Assembly: GCA_041391925.1 (NCBI GenBank)
Contig: JAWKNA010000004.1
Span: 1-64,000 of the forward strand
Reading direction: 5' to 3'
Source of the DNA: JBPOFM01 sp041391925
GTDB taxonomy: Bacteria; Bacteroidota; Bacteroidia; Flavobacteriales; Flavobacteriaceae
DNA: 64,000 nucleotides
A model generated the notes under the pieces. The model made no database searches. It was not told the DNA's origin and worked only from the letters and a program-made list of their open reading frames with translations. The position numbers and the translations under genes were made by a program. Shown here piece by piece: positions 24,118-31,703 of the stretch. Positions within the stretch are counted from its first letter, which is position 1; each line of letters starts with the position of its first letter.

Positions 24118-25281
24118 ATGATTAACAACGTAGGAATCATTGGAAGTGGAACGATGGGAAGTGGCATTGCACAGGTTGCTGCCACTGCTGGTTGTGTGGT
24201 GAAATTATTTGACACAAATAACACAGCTTTAGACAGGGCAAAAACATCGCTCGAAAAGATTTTAGCTCGATTGGTCGAAAAAGGAAAAATCAAATTAGAA
24301 GAAAAATCTCGAATTCAAGACAATATTTCCTACGTCAGCAATCTTAAAGATTTGTCTGATTCTGACTTGACTATTGAGGCAATTGTAGAAAATCTCGAAA
24401 TCAAAAAGAAAGTGTTTTCCGAATTGGAAACATATGTGTCTGATGATTGCATCATCGCTTCGAATACATCAAGTTTATCCATCGCATCCATCGCATCAGC
24501 TTTCCAAAAACCGGAACGTTGCATCGGAATCCATTTTTTCAATCCAGCGCCTTTGATGGCATTAGTTGAGGTCATTCCAGCCATTCAAACATCAAAAGAA
24601 GTTCTGGAAAAATCGGTTCAAACCATTTCTAATTGGGAGAAAACCGTGGCTGTTGCCAAAGACACGCCAGGATTTATCGTCAATCGTGTAGCTCGACCTT
24701 TTTATGGAGAAGCTTTGCGAATTTATGAAGAAGGCATTGCTGATTTTGCAACGATTGACCATAGTTTAAAAAGTTTAGGAGGTTTCCGAATGGGACCATT
24801 CGAGCTAATGGATTTTATTGGTAATGATGTCAACTACACAGTCACCGAAACCGTTTTTGCAGCATTTTATTTTGACCCAAGATACAAGCCAAGTTTCACT
24901 CAAAAGCGTTTTTCTGAAGCTGGTTATCTAGGCAGAAAATCAGGAAAAGGCTATTATAATTATTCGGAAGGTGCCATTCAAACAACCCCAAAAGAGGATA
25001 AAGAATTAGCACAACAAATATTTGACCGTGTTTTAGTAATGCTCATCAATGAAGCCGCTGATGCATTGTTTTTGAATATAGCCTCTGCAAAAGATATTGA
25101 CAATGCTATGACCAAAGGCGTCAATTATCCAAAAGGATTATTGGCTTGGGCAGATGAAAAAGGCATCGATTGGTGCGTTTCAAAAATGGATGAATTATAT
25201 AATGAATATCACGAAGATAGGTACCGTTGCAGTCCGTTGTTGCGTAAAATGGAAAATAAGGGAAAAAAGTTTTATGAATAA
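24118..25281 (+). CDS. paaH: 3-hydroxyacyl-CoA dehydrogenase PaaH
   Basis: NAD-dependent oxidation of 3-hydroxyadipyl-CoA to 3-oxoadipyl-CoA. 387 residues: Rossmann motif VGIIGSGTMGSGIAQVAA (4-21), catalytic-domain blocks SNTSSLSIASIASA and HFFNPAPLMALVEVIP with the catalytic His, PGFIVNRVARPFYGEAL, and a second C-terminal 3-HCDH domain (NEAADALFLNIASAKDID). Cytoplasmic. Its start lies 7 bases after element A. Confidence 0.92.
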   Translation: MINNVGIIGSGTMGSGIAQVAATAGCVVKLFDTNNTALDRAKTSLEKILARLVEKGKIKLEEKSRIQDNISYVSNLKDLSDSDLTIEAIVENLEIKKKVFSELETYVSDDCIIASNTSSLSIASIASAFQKPERCIGIHFFNPAPLMALVEVIPAIQTSKEVLEKSVQTISNWEKTVAVAKDTPGFIVNRVARPFYGEALRIYEEGIADFATIDHSLKSLGGFRMGPFELMDFIGNDVNYTVTETVFAAFYFDPRYKPSFTQKRFSEAGYLGRKSGKGYYNYSEGAIQTTPKEDKELAQQIFDRVLVMLINEAADALFLNIASAKDIDNAMTKGVNYPKGLLAWADEKGIDWCVSKMDELYNEYHEDRYRCSPLLRKMENKGKKFYE

Positions 25282-25284
25282 TCT

Positions 25285-25719
25285 GGAATTAGGGATTTGG
25301 AATTAGGCATTAGTATGAATAGCGATTACCATTTTAAATTTGAAGACTTACAGGTTTATCATAAAGCGATGGACTTTGGAGAATTGGTGAATTCCATTGT
25401 GAATAAATTTCCAAAACACGAGTTGTATGCATTGTCATCACAATTTCGTAGGGCAGCAGATTCTATTTCTCTGAACATCGCAGAGGGTTATCCTGGTTCA
25501 GATGCTCAATTTGTTAAACATATAAATTATGCTATTTATAGTGCTAACGAATGCGTAAGTTGTAGTACAAAAGCGAAAAGAAGGTCATATATAGACTTTG
25601 AGCAAGATGAGGAAAATAGAAAATTGATTTCAGAATTAACAAAAATGTTATCATCATTAAGAAATAAAATTATTGAACGAAGCAAAAATACTAATCCCTA
25701 ATCCCAAATTCCTAATGCC
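25285..25719 (+). mobile_element. inverted-arm element B with 29-base arms and a four-helix-bundle gene
   Basis: Left arm 25285-25313, right arm 25691-25719, both 29 bases, made of four GGNATTW heptamers plus G. After reverse-complementing the right arm the two agree at 25 of 29 positions. All four differences are at the third base of each heptamer (left A, G, A, C; right C, A, G, G). The left arm ends one base before the start codon of the enclosed gene; the right arm contains its stop codon and the probable paaI start codon. No transposase. Confidence 0.7.
25315..25701 (+). CDS. four-helix-bundle protein (S23/23S rRNA intervening-sequence family)
   Basis: 128 residues from ATG 25315 (MNSDYHFKFEDLQVYHKAMD); a TTG-initiated extension from 25297 would translate the arm repeat and is rejected. 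The signature FEDLQVYHKAMDFGELVNSI and FRRAADSISLNIAEGY are classic for this family, closer to consensus than the copy at 23.7 kb. The two copies are only distantly similar, so they are not a recent duplication. Function unknown. It separates paaH and paaI and is enclosed exactly by element B. Confidence 0.87.
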   Translation: MNSDYHFKFEDLQVYHKAMDFGELVNSIVNKFPKHELYALSSQFRRAADSISLNIAEGYPGSDAQFVKHINYAIYSANECVSCSTKAKRRSYIDFEQDEENRKLISELTKMLSSLRNKIIERSKNTNP

Positions 25720-26131
25720 TTTAAGCGGAAAAAAAATTCCATATCAAATGTTGTCGCTCGATGCATACAGCCAATGGCTCGGCATTGAAATTCTAGAATG
25801 TGAAATCGGTCGTTGCAAAGTTGCTATGACAGTCAGGAAAGAAATGCTCAATAGTATGGGCAAAGCACACGGAGGCATCAGTTATTCGCTGGCAGATACG
25901 GCTTTTGGTTTTGCGGCCAACACGCACGGTAAATTTGCGGTGTCTATCGAAACGAGTATCAATCACATAGAGGCGTTGAATGAAGGTGATTATTTGGTGG
26001 CAGAATCAGTGATTGAAAAAGTAAATAACAAATTGGGTTTCAATATTGTCGAAGTAAAGAGAGACGAGGAATTGGTAGCGCTTTTTAAAGGTGTGGTTTA
26101 TAGAACCCAAAAAGAATGGCAGGAAGTTTAA
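25715..26131 (+). CDS. paaI: hotdog-fold phenylacetyl/hydroxyphenylacetyl-CoA thioesterase PaaI
   Basis: 138 residues from the ATG at 25715 (MPLSGKKIPYQM), which lies inside the right arm of element B; a TTG-initiated frame from 25673 would read through that arm. Hotdog-fold features are LNSMGKAHGGISYSLADTAF, with the catalytic Asn/Asp-type residues near HGG, and the C-terminal GFNIVEVKRDEELVALFKG strand. PaaI hydrolyses CoA esters that accumulate from the ring-cleavage pathway, freeing CoA. The start may have been supplied or changed by the insertion. Confidence 0.88.
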   Translation: MPLSGKKIPYQMLSLDAYSQWLGIEILECEIGRCKVAMTVRKEMLNSMGKAHGGISYSLADTAFGFAANTHGKFAVSIETSINHIEALNEGDYLVAESVIEKVNNKLGFNIVEVKRDEELVALFKGVVYRTQKEWQEV

Positions 26132-26160
26132 AATCAACATAACTCTAAAACAAAACTATT

Positions 26161-27021
26161 ATGAAATGGCAGGGTAGAAGACAAAGCGGAAACGTCGAAG
26201 ACCGTCGTGGTATGAGTTCCAAAGGAAAATTGGCAGCAGGCGGAGGCCTTATTGCAGTAGTAGTGATATTGCTCCAACTTTTTGGAGGTGAAACAGGGCA
26301 GCAATTGGCACCTATCATTGAACAGGTGAATCAATCACAGTCCGTTTCCTCGGGCGAGCAAAGGGAATTGACTGAAAGTGAGAAAGAGATGGGTGAATTT
26401 ATGGCTACGGTTTTGGCAGATACAGAAAATGTATGGAGGCAAGTTTTTAGTCAAAACGGATTGGGAACATATAAAGAACCAACCCTCGTACTTTTTTATG
26501 ATGCTGTAAGCAGTGGATGCGGAAATGCCAGTGCTGCGATGGGACCTTTCTATTGTCCAGCTGACCAAAAATTATATATGGACCTTCGGTTTTTCGACGA
26601 GTTGAAAACACGTTTTGGTGCTAAAGGAGGCGATTTTGCAATCGCTTATGTCACAGCGCACGAAGTCGGCCATCACATTCAGACCATTTTGGGAACTTCA
26701 AGTAAAGTCAGACAATTGCAACAGCAAACCAATCAAACACGTGCCAATCAATTATCCGTCGCACAGGAGTTGCAAGCTGATTTCTACGCTGGTGTTTGGG
26801 CGCATCACAATAATAAATATTTGGAAGAAGGTGATATCGATGAGGCTTTGAGCGCTGCAAGTGCGGTGGGCGATGACGCTATTCAAAGAAAAACACAAGG
26901 CTCTGTAAATCCGGACAGCTTTACGCACGGGACATCAGAACAACGTAAATACTGGTTTATGAGAGGTTATAAAACAGGAGATATCCGACAAGGAGATACC
27001 TTTTCGGAATTATTGAACTAA
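26161..27021 (+). CDS. neutral zinc metallopeptidase, YpfJ/DUF2-type
   Basis: 286 residues. MKWQGRRQSGNVEDRRG at the N-terminus is the conserved YpfJ-family start, followed by one membrane helix (GGGLIAVVVILLQLFGG, about 26-42). The zinc site is TAHEVGHHIQTILG (HEXXH, about 165), with the third ligand probably in QELQADFYAGVWAH. Faces the periplasm. It has no known role in phenylacetate breakdown, so its place between paaI and paaJ is unexpected. Confidence 0.9.
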   Translation: MKWQGRRQSGNVEDRRGMSSKGKLAAGGGLIAVVVILLQLFGGETGQQLAPIIEQVNQSQSVSSGEQRELTESEKEMGEFMATVLADTENVWRQVFSQNGLGTYKEPTLVLFYDAVSSGCGNASAAMGPFYCPADQKLYMDLRFFDELKTRFGAKGGDFAIAYVTAHEVGHHIQTILGTSSKVRQLQQQTNQTRANQLSVAQELQADFYAGVWAHHNNKYLEEGDIDEALSAASAVGDDAIQRKTQGSVNPDSFTHGTSEQRKYWFMRGYKTGDIRQGDTFSELLN

Positions 27022-27040
27022 ACTATAAAAATATTAATTT

Positions 27041-27085
27041 GAGATTGAAGTCTCAATTTTCAACTTCAATTTCAATTTCAAATTC
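27041..27085 (+). repeat. gene-less element E (hexamer GAANNT)
   Basis: Right arm 27056-27085: five hexamers which on the minus strand read GAATTT, GAAATT, GAAATT, GAAGTT, GAAAAT. The left arm is short: GAGATT, GAAGTC at 27041-27052, itself able to form the hairpin GAGATTGAAGTCTC. Ends 4 bases before the paaJ start. Same unit class as element C. Confidence 0.7.
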
Positions 27086-27089
27086 ATAA

Positions 27090-28295
27090 ATGGAAGCATA
27101 TATCATAGACGGCATACGAACACCAATAGGAAGCTATCAAGGCACCTTATCAGCGGTTAGAACTGATGATTTGGCGGCATTGGTGATTGAAGAAATTGTA
27201 AAACGTAATCCAAACATTCCCAAAGATGCTTATGATGATGTCATTCTGGGCTGTGCCAACCAAGCAGGTGAAGACAATCGTAACGTGGCAAGAATGGCGT
27301 CTTTATTGGCAGGCTTGCCATTTTCAGTGCCTGGTGAAACCGTAAATCGTTTGTGCAGCTCCGGGTTGTCGGCAATCATTCACGCCAATCGAGCCATAAA
27401 ATCTGGTGATGGAGATGTTTTTATCGCTGGTGGTGTCGAAAATATGACGCGCGGACCTTACGTTGTGGCAAAACCGTCGAGTGCTTTTGGAACCGATGCC
27501 AAAATGTATGATTCCAGTTTTGGATGGCGATTTGTCAATCCGAAAATGCACGAAATGTACGGAACTGATGGAATGGGAAATACCGCAGAAAACTTGGTGG
27601 AGAAGTATCATATTTCACGTGAAGACCAAGATAAGTTTGCTTATTGGAGCCAAATGAAAGCCACAAAAGCCCAAGAAAATGGACGTTTGGCAAAAGAAAT
27701 TGTGACGGTCGAAATTCCTCAACGCAAAAAAGACCCAATCAAATTTTCAAAAGACGAATTTGTAAAACCCAATACCACTTTGGAGGTCCTTGCAAAACTG
27801 CGAGGCGCTTTCAAAAAGGAAGGTGGCAGCGTCACGGCAGGCAATTCATCAGGATTGAATGATGGCGCAGCAGCGACCATTATTGCATCTGAAGAAGCAG
27901 TAAAAAAATACAATCTCAAACCATTGGCTCGCATCGTCAGTTCGGCTGTGGTTGGTGTTGAGCCAAGAATTATGGGCATTGGTCCAGTTGAGGCTTCCAA
28001 CAAGGCACTCGCAAAAGCTGGCTTGACAATGGAAAATATGGATGTCATCGAATTGAACGAAGCCTTTGCCGCTCAAGCGTTGGCCTGCACAAGGGCTTGG
28101 GGACTCAAGGATGACGACCCAAGATTGAATCCAAACGGAGGTTCCATAGCTATCGGCCATCCGCTCGGCGTTACAGGAACACGAATTGCATATTCCGCTG
28201 CATTGGAATTAAAAGAAACTGGAAAACGATATGGATTGGTAACCATGTGTATCGGGGTAGGACAAGGATATGCTGCCATAATTGAAAGAGTATGA
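27090..28295 (+). CDS. paaJ: 3-oxoadipyl-CoA/3-oxo-5,6-dehydrosuberyl-CoA thiolase PaaJ
   Basis: Thiolase catalysing two C-C cleavages of the pathway to acetyl-CoA, 2,3-dehydroadipyl-CoA and succinyl-CoA. 401 residues, matching PaaJ/PcaF length. Nucleophile Cys in VNRLCSSGLSAIIHA (about 90), catalytic His in AIGHPLGVTGTR (about 355) and the second Cys in TMCIGVGQGYA (about 387). GMGNTAENLVEKYHISREDQ is typical of the PcaF/PaaJ branch. Overlaps paaZ by 4 bases (ATGA). Confidence 0.92.
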   Translation: MEAYIIDGIRTPIGSYQGTLSAVRTDDLAALVIEEIVKRNPNIPKDAYDDVILGCANQAGEDNRNVARMASLLAGLPFSVPGETVNRLCSSGLSAIIHANRAIKSGDGDVFIAGGVENMTRGPYVVAKPSSAFGTDAKMYDSSFGWRFVNPKMHEMYGTDGMGNTAENLVEKYHISREDQDKFAYWSQMKATKAQENGRLAKEIVTVEIPQRKKDPIKFSKDEFVKPNTTLEVLAKLRGAFKKEGGSVTAGNSSGLNDGAAATIIASEEAVKKYNLKPLARIVSSAVVGVEPRIMGIGPVEASNKALAKAGLTMENMDVIELNEAFAAQALACTRAWGLKDDDPRLNPNGGSIAIGHPLGVTGTRIAYSAALELKETGKRYGLVTMCIGVGQGYAAIIERV

Positions 28296-30799
28296 GTTTA
28301 AATAAAATACAACATTACGTTCAAGGACATTGGACCACAGGAACAGAAGAAGGGGCACCTGTTTTGGATGCCATCACAGGTGAAGCATTTGCCAGCATCG
28401 CCATTGAAGGCTTGGATATTCCCGAAATTCTTCAATATGGAAGAACAAAAGGTGATGCATTGCGAAAAATGACTTTTCAAGAGCGCGGCAATATGCTCAA
28501 AAGTCTGGCATTGTATCTCACCAAACGAAAAGAACAATTCCACGAATTGAGTTATAGAACAGGTGCCACACGTATCGACAGCTGGATTGATATCGAAGGT
28601 GGATTTGGCAATTTGTTCGCTAATGCCTCGTTACGAAAATTATTTCCGAACCAATCTTATCACGTAGAAGGCGACCCTATTGATTTGTCTCGTGGCGGAC
28701 GTTTTATGGCGCATCACATTATGGTGCCAAAAAAAGGTGTCGCGGTGCATATCAATGCTTTTAACTTCCCGGTTTGGGGAATGTTGGAAAAATGCGCAGT
28801 CAATTGGATGGCTGGTGTTTCTTCGGTTGTTTTGCCGGCACCTTCGTCATCGTATTTGGCAGAAGCTGTCGCAAGGGAAATCATCAATTCAGGAATTTTG
28901 CCCGAAGGAGCACTGCAAATTATCAACGGAACTGTCAAAACCATTTTGGATTCTGTCGAATCACAAGATGTGGTAACATTTACAGGTTCGGCTGCAACAG
29001 GTAGATTGCTCAAAGTGCATCCAAGGTTAATTCAGGAATCAGTCCCTTTCACAATGGAAGCAGATTCGTTGAATGCTTCTGTTTTAGGTGAAGATGCCAT
29101 TCCTGGAACTCCAGAATTTGATTTGTTCATCAAAGAAGTGAGAAACGAAATGACGGTCAAATGCGGACAAAAATGTACTGCCATCCGAAGAATCATTGTT
29201 CCTGAAAAACGTATGGAAGAGGTTCAGATTGCTCTTGGAAAAGCGTTGGATAAAGTCACTATTGGTGACCCTCGATTGAAAGAAGTTAGAATGGGTTCCT
29301 TGATTAGCCTTCAGCAAGTGGAAGCTGTTCATAAATCGGTTCAGGACATTGCCAAGGAAGCGAAAATTGTCTACGGAAATCTAGATAAAATTGATACCAT
29401 CGGTGCCGATGCCAAAAAGGGAGCTTTTGTCAGTCCGATTCTATTACGTGCAGACCATCCATTTGAAAGCAAAGCGGTACACGAGCGTGAGGCATTTGGT
29501 CCTGTTAGTACGATTATGCCTTATAAAACATTGGACGAAGCAATTCAATTGGCGCAAATGGGTAAAGGCTCTTTAGTATCATCCATTGCAACCAATGATG
29601 ATAAAATTGCAAAAGACTATGTGTTTAATGCCGCATCTCATCACGGACGTATTCTGGTGTTGAACAGAGAAAGTGCCAAACAAAGTACGGGCCACGGCTC
29701 GCCATTACCGCTTTTGGTTCACGGTGGACCAGGACGGGCTGGAGGCGGAGAAGAAATGGGTGGTTTGAGAGGCATTAAACATTATTTGCAGCGTACCGCC
29801 ATTCAAGGCTCGCCTACAACGTTGACCGAAATTACAGGCATTTATCAACCAAATGCTGCCTATAAGGAAACAGAGCAGCATCCTTTCAAGTATTATTGGG
29901 AAGATATCCAACCAGGTATGTCACTCAAAACGCATAAACGCACTTTGACAGATACCGATATCATCAATTTTGCCAATGTCACTTGGGACCATTTTTATGC
30001 CCACACCGATATTACATCGTTAGATGGAAGCATTTTTGAAAAGCGAACGGCTCACGGTTACTTCATCATTTCAGCAGCCGCAGGATTGTTTGTCTATCCG
30101 AATAAAGGTCCAGTGGCGGCAAATTACGGATTGGAAGAATGCCGATTCCTTCGACCATTATATCACAATGATACCATTTATGTACGTCTGACTTGTAAAC
30201 AAAAAGTAGATAGAGATGTTGCTTCGGCAGAACATCCTAGCGGCATTGTGAAATGGTTTGTTGAGGTTTTCGATTCAGAAGATGAATTGGTCGCGGTTGC
30301 AACCATTCTGACGATGGTTCAGAAAAAGCAAGAAGTTTTTGTTGAAATGACTGATGAAAAAATAGAGGAATGTTTGTCGAAATTGAACGAAAACAGCAAA
30401 CCAAGTTGGGGCATTATGACGCCACAGCATATGCTCGAACATTTGGAATACACTTATAAAATTGCTTCTGGCGAAATTCAGGATTTTGAAATTGCCACAC
30501 CAGAAAAGATTTTGGAAAAAGTTCACGCAAGTCTCTATAACTACGAGCAGTTTCCAAAGAACACCAATTTCCCTTTGTTGGAAAAAAATAAATTGGACGA
30601 TTTAAAACATCCGGATTTAGAGACAGCAAAGCAAAAATTTCTGGAACAACGTGCAAAATATTTGGAGTTTTTCAAGGAACATCCAGATGCAAAACTCAAA
30701 AACTTGGTGTTTGGTGAGCTCAATCGTTATGAGTCCTATCTCTTGGAACGAAAACACTTAAATCATCACTTCGAGCAATTCGGATTAATTGACAATTAA
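28292..30799 (+). CDS. paaZ: bifunctional oxepin-CoA hydrolase / aldehyde dehydrogenase PaaZ with extra C-terminal domain
   Basis: Opens oxepin-CoA hydrolytically and oxidises the aldehyde to 3-oxo-5,6-dehydrosuberyl-CoA. 835 residues, about 150 longer than typical PaaZ (about 680). Residues 1-520: aldehyde dehydrogenase with catalytic Cys in VKCGQKCTAIRR (about 297) and GGPGRAGGGEEMGG. 530-680: MaoC-type hydratase (TWDHFYAHTDITS, KRTAHGYFIISAAAG). From Met686 on: an extra helical domain with conserved His (GIMTPQHMLEHLEYTYKI, NRYESYLLERKHLNHHFEQF) that resembles DUF1569/DinB-like folds. That Met could be an old start codon, so it looks like a gene fusion. Confidence 0.94.
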   Translation: MSLNKIQHYVQGHWTTGTEEGAPVLDAITGEAFASIAIEGLDIPEILQYGRTKGDALRKMTFQERGNMLKSLALYLTKRKEQFHELSYRTGATRIDSWIDIEGGFGNLFANASLRKLFPNQSYHVEGDPIDLSRGGRFMAHHIMVPKKGVAVHINAFNFPVWGMLEKCAVNWMAGVSSVVLPAPSSSYLAEAVAREIINSGILPEGALQIINGTVKTILDSVESQDVVTFTGSAATGRLLKVHPRLIQESVPFTMEADSLNASVLGEDAIPGTPEFDLFIKEVRNEMTVKCGQKCTAIRRIIVPEKRMEEVQIALGKALDKVTIGDPRLKEVRMGSLISLQQVEAVHKSVQDIAKEAKIVYGNLDKIDTIGADAKKGAFVSPILLRADHPFESKAVHEREAFGPVSTIMPYKTLDEAIQLAQMGKGSLVSSIATNDDKIAKDYVFNAASHHGRILVLNRESAKQSTGHGSPLPLLVHGGPGRAGGGEEMGGLRGIKHYLQRTAIQGSPTTLTEITGIYQPNAAYKETEQHPFKYYWEDIQPGMSLKTHKRTLTDTDIINFANVTWDHFYAHTDITSLDGSIFEKRTAHGYFIISAAAGLFVYPNKGPVAANYGLEECRFLRPLYHNDTIYVRLTCKQKVDRDVASAEHPSGIVKWFVEVFDSEDELVAVATILTMVQKKQEVFVEMTDEKIEECLSKLNENSKPSWGIMTPQHMLEHLEYTYKIASGEIQDFEIATPEKILEKVHASLYNYEQFPKNTNFPLLEKNKLDDLKHPDLETAKQKFLEQRAKYLEFFKEHPDAKLKNLVFGELNRYESYLLERKHLNHHFEQFGLIDN

Positions 30800-30820
30800 A
30801 AAATGGAATTTAAAGCAAAG

Positions 30821-30854
30821 TCTTTGTTCTTGATACTAACATCTTAATTCTAAT
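30821..30854 (+). repeat. heptamer tract H (TCTNNNN)
   Basis: Units TCTTTGT, TCTTGAT, ACTAACA, TCTTAAT and TCTAAT follow at 7-base steps and run directly into the ATG at 30855. A short GCAAAG before it (30815-30820) pairs with the first unit, a possible remnant of the left arm. The weakest example of this repeat type in the window. Confidence 0.5.
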
Positions 30855-31604
30855 ATGGAACCATACGTAAAAACAAAAAACAAAAGCGGTGTAGGCTATA
30901 TCGAATTTTTCCACCCTGCACATAACTCTCTACCGAGTCAAGTCTTGTCTGAACTCGCTAGAGCCATTGCTAAAGCAGGCGAAGACGACAGCATCAAAGT
31001 TATTGTGCTTCAAAGTGGAGGTGACCGCACATTCTGTGCTGGCGCAAGTTTTGAAGAACTTGTGTCAATTACCAACGAAGATGAAGGAAAACTGTTTTTC
31101 TCCGGATTTGCCAATGTCATTAACGCAATGCGAAAATGTCCAAAGTTCATAATCGGTAGAGTTCAAGGCAAAACCGTTGGTGGTGGTGTTGGCCTTGCAG
31201 CAGCAACCGACTTTTGTATGGCTACCAAGTTCGCTGATATTAAATTGAGTGAGCTCAACGTTGGTATTGGCCCATTTGTCGTTGGGCCAGCTGTTCGTAG
31301 AAAACTGGGTGTCAGCGCAATGTCGCAGATTGCTATGGATGCCGATTCGTTTTATTCGGCAAATTGGGCAATGGAAAAGGGACTATATGCAAAAGTATTT
31401 GATACTACCGAAGAGCTGGATGATGCCGTTACAGCTTTTACGGAAAAATTAAAAGGCTACAATCCAAAGGCAATGTCAGAAATGAAGAATATGTTTTGGC
31501 GCGAAACCGAAGATTGGGACCAACTTTTAGTACAGAGAGCAAAAATCAGCGGAAGATTGGTGTTGAGTGAATTCACGAAAGAGAAATTAAAACAATATAA
31601 ATAA
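30855..31604 (+). CDS. paaF: enoyl-CoA hydratase/isomerase PaaF-like
   Basis: Crotonase-fold enzyme, 249 residues, probably hydrating 2,3-dehydroadipyl-CoA. Oxyanion-hole segments DRTFCAGASFEELVS (about 55-69) and GKTVGGGVGLAAATDFC (about 99-115). Where classic hydratases carry Glu pairs, this one has SELNVGIGPFVVGPAVRR, so isomerase activity cannot be excluded. The paaF symbol rests mainly on its place in the cluster. Preceded by tract H. Confidence 0.75.
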   Translation: MEPYVKTKNKSGVGYIEFFHPAHNSLPSQVLSELARAIAKAGEDDSIKVIVLQSGGDRTFCAGASFEELVSITNEDEGKLFFSGFANVINAMRKCPKFIIGRVQGKTVGGGVGLAAATDFCMATKFADIKLSELNVGIGPFVVGPAVRRKLGVSAMSQIAMDADSFYSANWAMEKGLYAKVFDTTEELDDAVTAFTEKLKGYNPKAMSEMKNMFWRETEDWDQLLVQRAKISGRLVLSEFTKEKLKQYK

Positions 31605-31616
31605 TAAAAAACTTAA

Positions 31617-31702
31617 GATTAGTGATTGATGACTTCAGATTTTAGAAGTTCTTCAATCAACAATCAACAATCAACAATCAACAAACAACAATCAATAATC
31701 AG
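31617..31702 (+). repeat. gene-less inverted-arm element F (heptamer GATTNNN)
   Basis: Left arm 31617-31651: GATTAGT, GATTGAT, GACTTCA, GATTTTA, GAAGTTC. Right arm 31654-31702: seven heptamers, CAATCAA four times, CAAACAA, CAATCAA, TAATCAG (reverse complement GATTGTT type). The arms are inverted and 2 bases apart. The right arm ends one base before the ATG of the next gene. The last two left-arm units equal those in element D. Confidence 0.8.
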
Positions 31703-31703
31703 A

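Noticed and set aside
23690..25701. Diversity-generating retroelement suggested by the Avd-like four-helix-bundle proteins
   Set aside because: No reverse transcriptase, template repeat or variable repeat is present in the window.
25673..25714. TTG-initiated N-terminal extension of PaaI
   Set aside because: It would translate the right arm of element B and overlap the upstream gene; the ATG at 25715 starts at the family-typical position.
27463..28048. Several long antisense and out-of-frame reading frames across paaJ and neighbouring genes
   Set aside because: They mirror codon bias of the real genes and have no recognisable domains.
31654..31702. Possible CRISPR-like or microsatellite array (CAATCAA repeats)
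   Set aside because: Units are 7 bases with no spacers and no cas genes nearby; better explained as an arm of the inverted heptamer elements.
31626..31703. ATG at 31626 as start of the hexapeptide protein
   Set aside because: The added 26 residues would be a translation of the repeat tract (Ser/Asn/Gln-rich, no conservation); the ATG at 31704 fits the family.
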